Shown here: piece after piece, positions 25,501 to 38,700 of the stretch
Position numbering within the stretch: the stretch's first letter is position 1
Layout: each line of letters starts with the position of its first letter
Assembly (NCBI GenBank): GCA_024349245.1
Contig: JALDNG010000022.1
Coordinates: forward strand, 15,423,501-15,487,500
Source of the DNA: Neodontobutis hainanensis
Taxonomy: Eukaryota > Chordata > Actinopteri > Gobiiformes > Odontobutidae
Length of the DNA: 64,000 bases
Reading direction: 5' to 3'
Notes under the pieces: generated by a model
What the model was told of the DNA's origin: nothing
What the model saw: the letters and a program-made list of their open reading frames with translations, nothing else
The model's database searches: none
Made by a program: the position numbers and the translations under genes

Positions 25501-27079
25501 GGCCCTCATTTCTAGAACAGGCTCTCGGATTTTGTACAGGTCCTCCACAACTGCAACCAAAAGGAAAATTTACACAGGAATAAAGATTATAGGGTGGCAG
25601 GGTCATTTAATTATATTAATGCCAGGAAATACAACCTACTTGTGATTTTCTCCGCCATCAAATCTGACATTTTGCAGCATGATGACAGTAGTTTGGTTGT
25701 GAAAGGATCCAGGATCAAAATCTGTAAAGAATTTACTTAATTACTTTCAGAATGGCTATGAGACTTGCAACAATTGTCTTCCTTGATCCAGATCATGAAG
25801 ATTTTCTATTGTTCCTAAGTAAGCTGTAAAAACATAAACTGAGGATCTGAGACTTTCTGACCAACAAAAGGAAGTAATGGACATGGAAGCAGTGCCAATT
25901 TGGAAATACACATTTATATAATACACAGAAAAGCCATAATAACTTCTATATCTCTTTCTTTTCATGAAACTGAAAAAGTAAACATGCTGATGTCAGATGC
26001 CTGTCACAAATTAATGAAGAAGTAACGTTTGTAATCATATCCAATGGTATCGAGATGGAGAAAGTAGGCAATAAAACCGCAGGGCTCACTTTAGACATTT
26101 AAACCTTGTAAAAAAATGTAGTAAAAAATTTAAATTTTAAATAGATACCGTCATACCTTCCATACTTCAGACTTTTTGCAATCTTCTATTATTGTTTCTT
26201 TAATTTCTGGAAGAGACATGGGAAAATACACAAATTATACTCTTAACATTAACATTGTGTAATACTTTTTAAAAATCACACACCAGAAAGTCTAACAAAA
26301 AATGAGTAGTCTCTAATACACATAATAGTATATTTATTCATCTTCAATCACACATGGCTCAAAATGGGTCCCTCACTGAAGAATCTTTTTTATAAATATC
26401 CATTCACAAAACAATTACAGTGGAAGTGCATGCATACATAATTGCAGGTTTATACGTGTGCATCATGCAAGAAATAGATCTTAGCTGCATGGTTTGAAGA
26501 TACACCTTTTATCTTTCTGTACAACGCAGAGGGTTGGTCCACAGGAAGCAGTAAACTTATCCAAAGGGTAAACACACTGACATTGCTCATGTGGTAGCTT
26601 CTATTAAAGTTAACATTGCGTTAAATTTCATGTGGGTGCACAAGGAAGATATTTAGCATTGAATAGTAGTGTTTTGTTTATAAGTTGATTGAATTGTAAG
26701 GCGCGGCTGAAGGAAACAGTGACTACATTCCTGTCACACATCTCACTTTATAAACAGATAAAGTCTAAAGCTGAACTGGACAGCAGCACTCAATAAAAAG
26801 TAAGTTCAGTTTAAAGCACTTTGGGCCCACTGTCAGTAGAAAATTGCATTATAAACGTTAGAAAACCATTAAAACTTGATAAAAACTTATTGAAAGTGAT
26901 CTCAAAACACGCACATTTATTATTTATTATCCCACAAAACAACGGCTTTTTATAACGTCGACGAACTAAAAGTACAATCACAAGTTCACTGATCTTCATT
27001 TGTCCAAACCATGCATTTGTGACTCATACTTACTTTTCCAAACAAGTTTTTTCAGTCCGTGATCCAAACCAGATGCCAT
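16562..27079 (-). CDS. stxbp3: STXBP3, syntaxin-binding protein 3 / Munc18-3 (complete, 19 coding exons)
   Basis: This is a Sec1/Munc18 (SM) protein that binds syntaxin SNAREs (syntaxin 4 for the mammalian protein) and controls vesicle fusion at the plasma membrane. Exons on the minus strand: 27034-27079, 26157-26206, 25640-25721, 25474-25550, 25324-25396, 25146-25246, 24592-24737, 24253-24346, 23022-23158, 22381-22479, 22239-22296, 22087-22152, 21650-21730, 21412-21547, 19820-19926, 19578-19676, 17660-17745, 17405-17553, 16562-16665. All phases agree and give 596 residues, close to the 592 of the human protein. Recognisable segments are MASGLDHGLKKLVW (start), LILDPFTTKLLSSCCKMSDL, REPVLEMRAIYFMTPTAK, QLLIVERGFDAVSPILHELT, YNLSRWTPMIKDVME, and RLIIFIIGGVTYSEMRCAYE near the C-terminus. 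No transmembrane segment is seen, as expected of a peripheral protein. Intron 15 to 16 and neighbours are interrupted by dispersed repeats; no coding lesions were found. Confidence 0.97.
16810..16985. repeat. Probable dispersed repeat fragment in the last stxbp3 intron
   Basis: The motif series TTTCACAAATCAGACTAAAC, TGAGTTTTCTGTTTCAGAAA and GTCAACTCTGAGTC resembles an abundant teleost non-autonomous element built on CTCTGAGTT motifs. Identification is from memory of that pattern; the ends are approximate. Confidence 0.4.
19190..19480. repeat. Possible MITE-type remnant in stxbp3 intron
   Basis: GGAGTAAGCTGTATACATGC (about 19217) recurs about 100 bases later as GGAGTAAGGTGTATACAGC (about 19315), followed by CATGTAAACGGACTAAGTAG. 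This partly repeated layout resembles degenerate teleost DNA-transposon derivatives. It is a weak call. Confidence 0.25.
20831..20990. repeat. Palindromic MITE-like element, copy 2
   Basis: It lies in the stxbp3 intron between exons 14 and 15. The left arm (about 20831-20857) reads GTTAAAGTAAAAGCATCTGG. The right arm (about 20922-20951) reads CCAGATGCTTTTACTTTAAC. The same GGATGACTGAGAACCTTC tail as copy 1 (4074-4200) follows. The spacer is longer (about 65 bases) and has diverged. Confidence 0.7.
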
Positions 27080-27170
27080 CTTGTTTTTCTTTTTCTTCTG
27101 CGTCTTTTCCGGTCCCGTGTCCCCGGACATACGTCATATGCGTCACCAGGTGTGCGACGGGCGTTTGTAG
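27080..27170 (-). promoter_or_regulatory. stxbp3 proximal promoter
   Basis: Directly upstream of the stxbp3 ATG, the sequence holds a minus-strand CCGGAA (ETS core, 27107-27112) and two CRE-like half sites, ACGTCA at 27131-27136 and CGTCA at 27141-27145. It is richer in CpG than the flanks. Assignment is by position and motif. Confidence 0.45.
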
Positions 27171-27775
27171 TTTATATCCATAGATAGTATAAATATCATA
27201 TGTTATCGATTTTATTCATTACAGTCACTGATTTTAATACAGATTTTTAGTTGCGTGATTAATATACTAATTAAAAAACTTTTAGCTGTATGTAATATTA
27301 TTCAATTATATTCTTACAACGTAGGTAAGTATGTTTTGGGCAACTGTATATTAATTATTTTCGTAAAACCCTGAAAAATAAAGCTCAAAAGTTACCCCTT
27401 TTTACAGCTACTGTTAAATTTACGTGAAGTTTTGATTACCCTAAATTATACATTTTACTTTATGTAGTTTGTAATATTGCTTTTCTTTACAGTCATTACA
27501 TTTTCATTGATTAAGCACATAATGATTAAGCAAAAGACTGTGAGAGAAGTATTTTTGTCATCAGTCGAAACTCTCTCAAGAAAATTATACACAGTTTATT
27601 TTATTAACCTGTCAGCCATGTATATACAGCTTGGTGAATAGTATTATCTGATTAGTGACGCTAAACGACTGAGCAAGAGTAATCACTGCAGCGTTTGTGG
27701 TCTGCAGAGATCAGTGCCAGTGTTGTAAGAAAGAAACAGGATCTGGGCTCAACCTCTCAACTTTCACATTCAGAT

Positions 27776-28050
27776 TCAGATCATCTTTATTGTCCCAAAG
27801 GGAAAGTTGGGGCTGAGTGTGCTGCCCACAGCTGCAGAAACAAAGTTTAAAAGACAATACACATACAACAACAGCAAACCAAGTCCGAAGACATGAATAT
27901 GAAGCTATTGCACATAAATACTCAAAGTAATACATTAAAAGAACTGCCCAGAATAAAATAAATAAAATCAAGCAAGTAAAAAGTCCAACTATGGTCCAAG
28001 GATATGAATAAAAAAAAAAAAATAGGCCTACATGATGTAAAATGATAAGC
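27776..28050. repeat. Dispersed repeat with CTTTATTGTCCCAAAGGGAAA signature
   Basis: CATCTTTATTGTCCCAAAGG followed by a GGGAAA box and an A-rich body matches a repeat type also seen at about 46470-46790 and 57533-57930. Such sequences are very common in teleost introns and intergenic DNA. The family was not assigned. Confidence 0.5.
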
Positions 28051-28384
28051 ACAATTAATAAAAGGAAGAGCTAAAATACTTAAAAAAAAGCTGTTTGTTC
28101 AGAAGAGCAACAGATGTTGGAAAAAAAGAGAGCTTAAAACATAATAGAGAGTGTAAAACTTCCTCTGTTAACATCATAGTGCCATTAGCAGATACCACAG
28201 CATATATTTAGAGGTCTAACCAGCCGGAGCCTTAAGAACATGTCCTAGGCCAAATGCGGGACAGAGGCTCATGTTATGGATAATAGGTGTAATTACAGAA
28301 GCAAAAGATAATGAATAATTAAAAGAGAAAAAATCTGACCAAAACCAATGTGATGCAACCTTTAATCATTTTATTAAGGACGCG

Positions 28385-29215
28385 TGAGATGATTCCGGTC
28401 CCTCTTTTCAAGAAGGGGGACCGGAAGGTGTGTTGCAACTACAGAGGGATCAAACTCCTCAGCCTCCCCGGGAAAGTCTATGCCAGGGTACTGGAGAGGA
28501 GAATGCGGCCGATAGTCGAACCTCAGATCCAGGAGAAACAATACGGTTTTCGTCCCGGTTGTGGAACACTGGACCAGCTCTATACCCTCGCCAGGGTGCT
28601 GGAGGGTTTATGGAAGTTTGCCCAACCAGTCCACATGTGTTTTGTGGATCTACAGAAGCCATTTGACTGTGTCCCTCGTGGTGCCCTGTGGGGGGTGCTC
28701 TGGGAGTATGGGGTCCGGGGCCCTTTGCTAAGGGCTGTCCGGTTCCTGTATGACCGGAGAAGGAGCTTAAGTCAGACCTGTTCCCAGTGCATGTTGGACT
28801 CCGGCAGGGCTGCCCTTTGTCACCGGTCCTGTTCATTATCTTTATGGACAGGATTTCTAGGCGCAGCCAGGGGCCAGAGGGAGTCTGGCTTGTCCCCTTC
28901 AGGTTGGTGGAGAGGTCCTGCCTCAAGTGGAGTTCAAGTATCTTGAGGTCTTGTTTACGAGTGAGGGAAGGAGGGAGCATGAGATTGACAGACGGATCGG
29001 TGCAGCTTTTGCAGTGATGCACTCAATTTACCGATCTGTTGTGGTAAAGAAGGAGCTGAGCTGCAACGCGAAGCTCTCGATTGCTGTCCTGGGAACGCCT
29101 CGGTTACCCCCGGAAGGGCTGGAGGAAGTGTCTGGGTAGAGGGAAGTTTGGGCGTCTCTGCTTAGACTGCGGCCCCCGCGACCCGGCCCCGGATTAGCAG
29201 TAGACAATGGATGAA
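28385..29215 (+). mobile_element. Decayed non-LTR (LINE) retrotransposon fragment
   Basis: The translation gives reverse transcriptase blocks typical of teleost LINEs: VPLFKKGDRKVCCNYRGIKL, QYGFRPGCGTLDQLYTLAR, and a motif A-like CFVDLQKPFDCVPRGALWG. After about 28775 the frame shifts to GLRQGCPLSPVLFIIFMDRI, then jumps to VLFTSEGRREHEIDRRIG. The catalytic Asp-Asp box and much of the 3' coding part are deleted. The 3' end is the usual GC-rich terminus (GCGACCCGGCCCCGGATTAG) followed by AATGGATGAATAG. It cannot encode an active enzyme. The clade was not determined. Confidence 0.85.
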
Positions 29216-29734
29216 TAGTTACAATTAATGAACTTTAAATAATTCAGAGAAGATTTTTACCCACAAATCTAACTTTTCAGTGTTTTTATTTATTTATGTA
29301 TTTATTCATTTAGCCTATCCACTCCAAAAGCCAGTTCCCAGACAAACAAAATATGTAAGTAACTGGAACTGGAAGGAAAAGCTAAATGGTACAATATCAT
29401 TACAACTTGAGGCTAGAAATATAAGGTTTTGGAAAGCCCCTGTTTTCACCCAAACCTTGCAGCCACAGATTGTAGTTTCTTGTGTAACTCATGAGTTGCA
29501 AATACAATATCTACAGCCTTTAGCTACTGTTGAAGTTTACTTTTCCAACATACACCTGCCTCAAGGTGCGTCTCTCTCAGTTCTGATTGGACAGCTGTCA
29601 AATGGAGGTTGGGCTAGATGCAAGTATTTTTACCAACAAAAAGAAAGAAATGGTCAGAAGAACAGTCCAATACTAAGAATAAAACTGAAGGGAATCATTG
29701 ACAGAAAAAGTGCATGAGACTGAGCAGAAGGACA

Positions 29735-32700
29735 ATGGGTTTTACAAAGTGGGTTGTGGTTTTTGTCTTGTTGGACATCGGCGTACAGGTACAGTGATAA
29801 TACAGTGCATGCAAATAAAAAAAATCTATTATTTTTATTCTTAATGATTGTTCTTTGCTTTTGCAGATTACAGTTGGTGATGCAGGTACTGTACTGCTAT
29901 ACTTACTTTTCTTTTATCTAAACATTTTTAAATCAGATAATTAAATATAGGTGGTCCAGAAATATTTCCACTAATGTATAAAAAAGTATTTAATTACCTT
30001 ATTTTCATCTTAATTAACTACAACATATCTGTGAGTGAAGAGTGCCAGACCCATTCCTGTTGTTATTATTCATTTTATTAGAATATTGTATTTATTTACA
30101 TATGTATATGTTGGATGCCATGTGACACACACTGCTGCTGTAGAGGGTCAGGTGTCAGTCATTGATTTGGTTTTTAGTTCAGTTTCCATTTGAGAGAAAG
30201 AAAAGAAGCCTTTACACAGCCATTGTATGTAGCTCTATACCATTGACCCCTGAGCTTTTTTTTGTGGACACACAAATATGTAAATGAATAGACATGTTTC
30301 TGGCATAAACACTAGAGCAAGAGCATTATTGTTTGAGATTTGATGTTATTTTGAATTTATTTACACATAACAAAACTTTTATGTATAAGTGCATTAGCAA
30401 AAACATCTTTAGTGCAAAGAAACACCCTGATGCTCAAAAGGGCGTAGGATTTTAAAAAGGTTAGGTCTAATTTAGCGATAAGGTCAAAGGAGACAAGGAC
30501 AGGAGGAAACAAGACAGGCAGAACCACAATGGCATTAACTTTATTTATTTTATATTATATATTTGAATTATGAATAGTAACTAAAGGTAAAATGAGAAAA
30601 TGTGGATTTATTCATTTAGTCATGAGGAGCCTATTCCAGCAGCTTTGGGCGTGAGGTGGTGTAAACCTTGCACAATCACCAGTTAATCTTATTAAATATT
30701 CACTATGGGTAGTTTATTTTCCTTTTTTAATAACTAAATATTTGATTAAAAGCTGATCAGACCTTTTCTCCTCAGATGTGATCTTAAAAGTGTTCAGTGC
30801 CACATCCAAGTCCATCGTCTTCCAATGGGATAAAGTCACCGGAGCCACTTCATACGTGATCTCCGTCGCAAACAAAAACTCACCCGACCAGACCATCTCC
30901 TACACCACGTTTGGTGCCAACACGGTCATAGGCTCCGTTAACAGTGGTCTGACTCCGAACACCAACTACGTCGGCAAGATCGAGGCTAAGGACGCGGCTG
31001 GGTCAGTGCTTAACACTGGAAGTGTTGAACATACAACAGGTAAGTTTTAAAGTCTCTGTTTTAATCATTTCCCTCCTTATTTTTACATATAATACTCAAA
31101 CTACTTTGTAGATATGAGTTCTTGGTTTGATCAGGCTATAACTTAAGCTCCCGAACATAGAAAGGAACATGATAACTAAGGGCACCATCAGAAAAATTGT
31201 AACCAACAGGACTTCATTTTTTGTTCCCTTCTTTCTTCACTTTTTACTTTTCTTGAGGTATATTTGTAGATTTTGCTTTGAAAACCAAAACCTTTTTCAA
31301 GCTTCAGATAGACCTAACATCTCCAATGTCGTCTGCTAATGCTTTATAAAGTTTATTGGTAAATTATTAGCTATTAGCAACACAGCAAGCAACAAGTAAT
31401 TTAGTAGATTATGCAACAATCAACAAATTGTCACTTATTTTGAATAGGGTGATAGTTTTAGATTTTTGATAGAGACCGTAGACAGGAAAAGGAAAAGAAA
31501 AAAGGGGACTGACATGAAAATGGACACAAGCTGGATTTGAACATGGGTCGCTCGCTTCAGGTCCTATAACAAGTGTGACAGCTGTGGATTCAAGAACACA
31601 TAATACAATTACAATTACAAAATGCAGAAGAACACACTCCTCTTGGACAATGCAAAAGATGTTTAATAGTCCTGATAACACTGTTCTGTGTGGCTCTGGG
31701 ATTAAAACATTTTTCCTGTGTTATAGCTCCTGACAGGATGGAGCCGCTCGTATCACTGAAGCCCAAAGACAGCGCAACCTTGGTTTTGGAGTTTGTCACA
31801 GAAACAGGAGCGAGCAAATACATAATCCGTGTCCAGGACTCACTTAACTTCTTCAGAGAGTTCACTGTAACGGGGAGTCCAGCTGAGATCACTTTCCTTC
31901 AGCCGTACACAGAATACAAAGTGAGTGCCCTAGCTGCCAACGATGGAGGTCAAAGCCAACCCACTGCTCCGCTCACTTCCAAGACACGTACGTAAAGTAA
32001 AAAAGAGGTTAATTTATGAAGAAAATGAGTTCAGTTTAACTAAAGATCAAAAGTATACAAAAGCACAAGACTAGTATTTTCCAGATATTAGTGCTCTGCA
32101 GGTATCGGAGCCTCTTGTACTCATTTGACCTTTCCCAAAACTGACACATATCAGTATATATACGTAAATACTGCCTGTTTAAAAGTATATAAAAAGACAA
32201 GACATGGCACATGGCATCTGTGTTCATTAATATTATCACTGAGTACTCATTTTAAAATACTCAACACAAGACAACTCTGCAAAAGTGAAGAGTGAAAGTT
32301 TAGTTGTAGCTTAAAAAGTAGTGTATGACTGTATGAAATTTGGATTATAAATGAAACAACTAAAGATTTGTGTATTATATCTTCCGTCTGATTGTATATA
32401 GCACACTTGAAGAGTATATGTGGATGAACATGTAAAAGTTAGCGTGGGCTCACCATTTGGCAGTCAAAAGTTAACCTTAACACTTTCTCCAGAGTTGTTA
32501 AAATGATTGTAAGTGTCCATGAACAACAGTTGAGGGAACAGTAATTATTGTTATTGTTGACAAAGAAGAAGTAATTGTGAAGGGAAAGCGCTAACAGGTA
32601 ACAGGTGACAGCACTGCTCTATAGATATAAGGTAATCCTCTTGCGTGTCCCCCAAAGGGTCAGCTTTGGTTACCACTGATACTGAGAGGTCCTGGGGGTG

Positions 32701-35700
32701 GGCTCACACAGTTCACAGGTGAAACATACCTGGATTATCACCAAACTGAATGAGGATGTGTTCAGCGGCTTTGAAACAATGAGCTGCAGCTCGAGTGACT
32801 TCTGCAGGGCTCTGAGGACAATATAAAGACTCGGTGTCTTGAGATATATATTAGTCACTAATAACCCCAAGGTCTGATATTCCCCTATTTTTGTCTGTTA
32901 TTTGATAGTCCACAAAGAAGACTGGCCAGAGAAAGCAGAGTTACTTAACTAAATCCAACTAGAGGCAACATTATGTGACTTTTTTACTTTAAAATATTAA
33001 GTTTTTTGACAAGAAACTGGGTCGAACCCTGAGGAACTGCATTATGTAAGCTGAGCAACCCTATGAACAAACAAAGACTTACTATTGCCTTTGTTTTTTT
33101 TCTTGTTGGTGCAATAAGATTATATATCTGCAAACTGTCCACTACCTTTAGCATGTAAGGACAGCCCTTCTCTATAGTAGACTGAGTTTATAGAAACTTA
33201 CTTTCTGCACATACTACACACAAAGTAAGCAGACAAAAGACTGAGAAGCCGGACACTTGAAGAAACACATCTGCACCAGAAGGTTCAGTGTCTGTGCACA
33301 TATTCTTTGTCTTGCAGCAGTTGATGGGGCATATCCAGTTTGTTGATTTGACAAAACTTGAGATACCTAACACTGAGTACTGCTTATAGCAAATACAGAT
33401 AGGAGTACTTTATATTTATAAATAATAGAAACATTTCAGTGCCATTTATCAGCTTTTTAACACTTAACAATTTTTTGTTTAAATATTTTACACTATTTTA
33501 TATTTTCACCGATTGTAAATATGATTTGATTAGACAGATATTTTATTGATATATATTTATACAGCACTACACAGAGAAAAGAGGGAATGAATACTTAATA
33601 TGTCAAAAGAGTACAATAGAGTAAATAGCTTGATGTAACCATTACCAAACGGGATTTAACATCAAAATGTGTACATGAAAATCAAATATGTAACAGGACC
33701 ATGCATTATGAACATCTGTCCTCTTCTCCACAGTATTACCTCGTCCTCAGCTTCAGAGCTCATCTTCGAACGAAAGCACCATCGATTTGTCCTGGAGCAC
33801 CGTTGGCCACGCTGTTTTGTACACCATGTGCTTGACCAAACATGGCACAAGTGAAAAAATCTCTCAGAACTCGTCAGGCACATCAATGACATTCTCTGGG
33901 CTGGACGCTGGGGCTTTGTACCTGATCGAGGGCTACGCCTGGGACGCAGAGGCCCGTAACGGGGAGCGCAGCGGCACCAACCAAACCACGCGTAAGTAAC
34001 TGTGACATTGTAGGGAATCAGAAAGTAACTACATGTGCACTGACATTTATGAAACAGTCACACAGAAAGAAACCGAGCACTCTGAAGAGACCCTTTTTAA
34101 TTGTGTAAAGTTAGTAAAATATAGAGGTAAGTGCTTAAGCAGAAGACAGTAAACGCATTTTACCTGAGAGTCTCTTGTTTAAGCTGCACATCAAAAATTC
34201 ATTTTTATTTAATATATTTTTATTGAATGACCAAATAAAGTCTCTTGGACATGTACTGGCTGCTGCAATACCACGATTGTCCACATGAGGGAGACACAAC
34301 ACAGACAGAAGAGGCAAACTTCAGTTAGCAGAGGCGTTGTGATGGATTAGGTATAACAGGAAATCTCCCAGGGGTCCAGGAAGGAGACCCCAAAGACAGC
34401 AGATTACATTTGATTATTGATGTGCACAGTTTTTTAACTAACATTGTTGCCTTAGGGCCCTCAGTATGACTGGAATTACCGCTGTCTAGTAACTTAGCCT
34501 AAATAATGGTCGCTCCTGGCCTCAAAACAAAAGAAGATACTGTTGTTCTAAAGCTGTTGTGCCTAAACTTTTTTAAGTAGACCCAATTTTCTAAGACCAA
34601 GCAGACCTTTCCCATCGTCATCATCCCAGTCCTGTCAATCATATCCCTTTTTCATTTTTGTCACGACATCTTTAACCAGTAAATCTGCTTCTTCCATTAA
34701 AAGCATATAAACTAGTAATTGGAAATTTTGTCTCGACTTAAATACATTCTAAAGTTGGCCTCTCTGCTAAACCCAAGACTCCTTCTGAAACTCTGCTCTA
34801 AATAAAAGTATCATCTCTGTTTCTCCATCAGGACCTCCTGCCCCAGAGTCTGTGACTGTATCCATGATAAACATTAACAACCAGCCAGGCCTGTCTGTGT
34901 CGTGGACAATCCATCCAAACCTGTATGGCGTCATCGAGTACCATGTGACCAGCAACCAGGGCCAGACGTGTAACACCTCCTCCTCCTTGTCCTGTGACCT
35001 GCAGCCCGTGTCCTGCGGAGAGGTCCACTCTATTCAGGTTGTAGCTCAGAACGACGCTGGGCCCAGTGTCCCCTCCAGCCTCGTAGTGTTCACCACCAGT
35101 GAGTATTTAGGACAGCAAGTATACTTTATAATATTACTCTAAGTGAACAAAGAGATACTGTAAAAACTAATCAGTGAAAGGCCTACTTGAGTGCAAATTA
35201 CTTTTCAATTATTGGACAGTTAAGTTAGTATAGCAAAATCTATAACTAAGAGTGGTACCCCCTGTGAACCATGGTGAGGTTTGTGGCTGGTGAGGGATTG
35301 AAAACCACCATAGAGTTTAGAAAACCATGTAGCAATTGGGTAAGGCTGGCCATCAAGATGTCTTTATCTTCTTTGAGTTTTAAAAAATCTCTTTGAACAA
35401 GGGACTGCTTCAGTGGACTTAACTCTTTATTTTATACCAGAACAAGCATTTATCGATGGCTCACAATTGTTTTCAGAAATACTAAGACTATGTAATGTGA
35501 AAAGGTTTGCTGGTCTATTTATTCTAACATTGAAAACAGATAGCTAAAGGGAAAAACACATTAAAATCCTGATTGTAACCAGACTGTCCTGTTCCACAGT
35601 CCCATGTCCACCAAAAAACCTGGCTCTGTCCGAGAACTCTCCGGGATCTTGTTCCTTCTCGTGGGACTCAGTGCCTCACGCCGACAACTACAGAGCCTTT

Positions 35701-38700
35701 ATCAGAAACGGAGTGGACAACGATGTGATCTGCAACAGCACCAACACCAGCTGTAACTTTTTCTGTGACTGTGGATACACTTATCTGACGTCAGTGTTCG
35801 CCATCAACACGGCAGGGCTCAGCCAAGAAGAACCGTTCCTCAACTACACCACATGTAAGAACCAACACACTTTTACACCGCTGTAAATCATGTTTTTAGC
35901 TCCACTATATAGTTTTACTGTTCTCTTGGTCCCATCACAGTAGGATCTCTAAATTTTAACTGTACAGAGTTTAATTACATTAATTCAATTACGGTTCAAT
36001 TACTGGCATTAGTTTTTTTAATTGTTGAAATGTGTCACTGACTAAATTCAATGTCTACATGAATCTTTTGTGTTTTGTGTCCTGGCAGTGCCCTGTTGTC
36101 CAAACGGAGTGACTGTGTCCCTGGTGAGCACCGACTCGTTGGAGATCAAGTGGCTGGCTGCTCGCGGCGCAGAGACGTATGAGACACTGGCTGCGGACAG
36201 CTCAGAGACCATCCACTGTAACGACACTGCTCAGGTGTGCGTGCTCTCGGACCTCACCTGCGACACGTCCTACATCGTCGTGGTCACTCCATGCAACGAC
36301 ATCAGTGGCTGCAACCGCAACTGCTCGGCTCAAACCACAGACACAGGTGAGATGCAGACACATAGACGAGTTCTGTGGATGATGGTTTGTTGTAATATTT
36401 TCCAAATGCCCATCTCAGACACATGACACTTAATAAACCCTTAAAGGAGCATACTTTTAAAAAGAAATATGATTGAAGTATAACACCAAATGCCATTACA
36501 CTAACAGATACTCACAGTCCAGTTTTTGAATGGCATGAGTGTTTATCCAAATACTTTTAATTCAATTTTAGAGGTTCATGAAATCCTGTGATCTACTTTC
36601 TATATTAGGTGCATTCTTTCCCATTTTGACTCTGTTTTCTGTTTCAAACCCATATTTATAATTCCCTGACGTGAAAAAGGAAGAATGACTCTACTTTTTA
36701 GACACTTAACTCTCTTTATTATCCACTATGTAACTGAATGGGGTGCTCTATCTTCTCATGTATCACTAAAAGTGTTACATCTTTAAATATGCAACATACA
36801 TTTTTGACACTTATCAGGCTCAGTTTGAGTTTATAGCTATGAATCTACTGCCCAAAAATCTTAAAAGTGATGTAGTTTTGCTTTAATGTCCCACTCTGTC
36901 CTGTCCCAGCGCCGTGCACACCAACCAACCTGCATCTGACCTCAGTGGACTCAGTGGACTCTACGACCGTGACTGTGAGCTGGACATCCTCCAACCGCAA
37001 TGCCACATACACAGTGTTTGCCATAGGAGACGATGGCCCCCACATTTGCTCCAAAACGGGCAACAACACCTGTGACCTCACTTACCTGCCTTGTGGTAAC
37101 ACCTACAAGGTCAGCATCAGTGCAACCACCGGCGCGGGCGAGAGTTTACCGAGCTACACAGAGCTGTTGGAGACACGTGAGTGAGAACCGACTTTATGAA
37201 TGTCCCGGTCTTGTCTTGGATTCTTATTTTAGTCCTGGACACAGAGGTTCTGAGATTTTAAATCAAGACCAGACAAGACCACTGCTCTTTTCTAAAATCC
37301 CTCTAACTCTGCCTTGTTCACCAAAAGCTAACCCCTTCGTTTGGTCTAAGGCTGTCCTCTGCGTCTTGTGTTTGTCTAGATAAAAAAATAAAAAGACAAA
37401 ACTGTACAAAACTTTTCCGTCTGTCTTTCCAGAGCCATGTTGTCCGTCCACTCTGTCGGTGGAGCAGGTGACTCAGGCCATGACCAACGTGTCCTGGTCC
37501 ACAGCCAAAGGGGCCCACAGTTTCTCACGTCACTCACTTCACCGAAAGGTCACGCCCGCTGCCACACGGAGGACTCCCACTGCCTCATGGGATGCATCAC
37601 CTGCGGCACCAGCTACACCGTTACCATAGAAGCGTACAGCGTGACCGGTCGCAAGGCCAACTGCTCCTATGATGGCTTCTCCTCCAGTGAGTTTTAAGAC
37701 ATTTGTGATTGTTTAAACACATCAGAAAAGACCCAAAGTGATATTTTGGAGTTATACACAGTTTGTATATTACCAGTAGATTTTGTCTGGAGAACTGTCC
37801 TCTGCAAAGCAATACTGTATATTATTGACCTAAAGATGGTCTTGGGTAGTGTTTTTGTAGCACTAGCAGCTTTGTCCGTATATTGTCTTGTCCATCTTAC
37901 AGTTATGTGGAAAATTGTCCTAAATGGTAATAATTTGGCTTTTTGATCTTGTATATAAACACGTTTTCTGTTTACGTCAGAGTGACAGTAGTGTGTCCAA
38001 AGCTGGATGCTTTGACCATACACTGTCACCAAAGAAGCTCCATTCCACTGCGAGTGTCACTACATTAGGGGCTTGAATGGAGGTGGGTAGGAAATCATTT
38101 CAGAAAGGTCCAATGTGATATGTAAATGAATAAAAGATGCAGTTTTTAAAATACAGAAAAGCTGTAAAGGAAGTGATGCATTGTCCATAGCGTTAGAGAG
38201 AAGAGGGGAAAATTGATAATAGGAATCTCCTTCAGACCCTGGCCATTGTGTCTGGAGAGATAATAATTTAAATAAATGGGACTGGGACTGCTGAGGTGGC
38301 ACTTCGGTGGAGGGATGCATTAATGCAAAGCTGAAGAGGCTGAATGAACTGGATGAAGTTAGGGCTACATTTAAACTTTGAACTAGCTGAGTCAGGGTTA
38401 GCTGAAAGAGGATGAACAGGTGAGTATGGTTGAAGTAGACGGCTGAATGAGGACAGAGAGTTGTCCACTAGAGGGCCCTAGCTACACAAATATTCTCTTA
38501 AGATTAAGAGAGGAATGCATTTAAGGAGTAGATCAAATCATATGCAAACTTTTTAAAACGTGAATGAATTTTACAAAATGGTAACCCACTTTTTCCAGCA
38601 CCATGGCTCTTCTGGACAGTGTCAAGCATCAGGATTTCACAGGTTTTCTTTTTTTCCTCTTTCAGCCAATTACAGCTCTCAGAAGGAAAAACAAACCCTC

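Larger units (their letters stand above)
27171..29734. other. Intergenic region between stxbp3 and fndc7 (head to head)
   Basis: AT-rich sequence carrying a dispersed repeat (about 27776-28050) and the LINE remnant at 28385-29215. A 145-codon open frame at 29280-29717 ends 18 bases before the fndc7 start. It has no recognisable domain and is probably 5' flank or 5' UTR. An ATTGG (inverted CCAAT) sits near 29585. Confidence 0.5.

Noticed and set aside
28459..29022. 187-codon minus-strand open frame
   Set aside because: It is the antisense shadow of the GC-rich LINE remnant.
29280..29717. 145-codon open frame just upstream of fndc7
   Set aside because: No recognisable domain or signal. It overlaps the likely promoter and 5' UTR, and its composition is low in conserved features.
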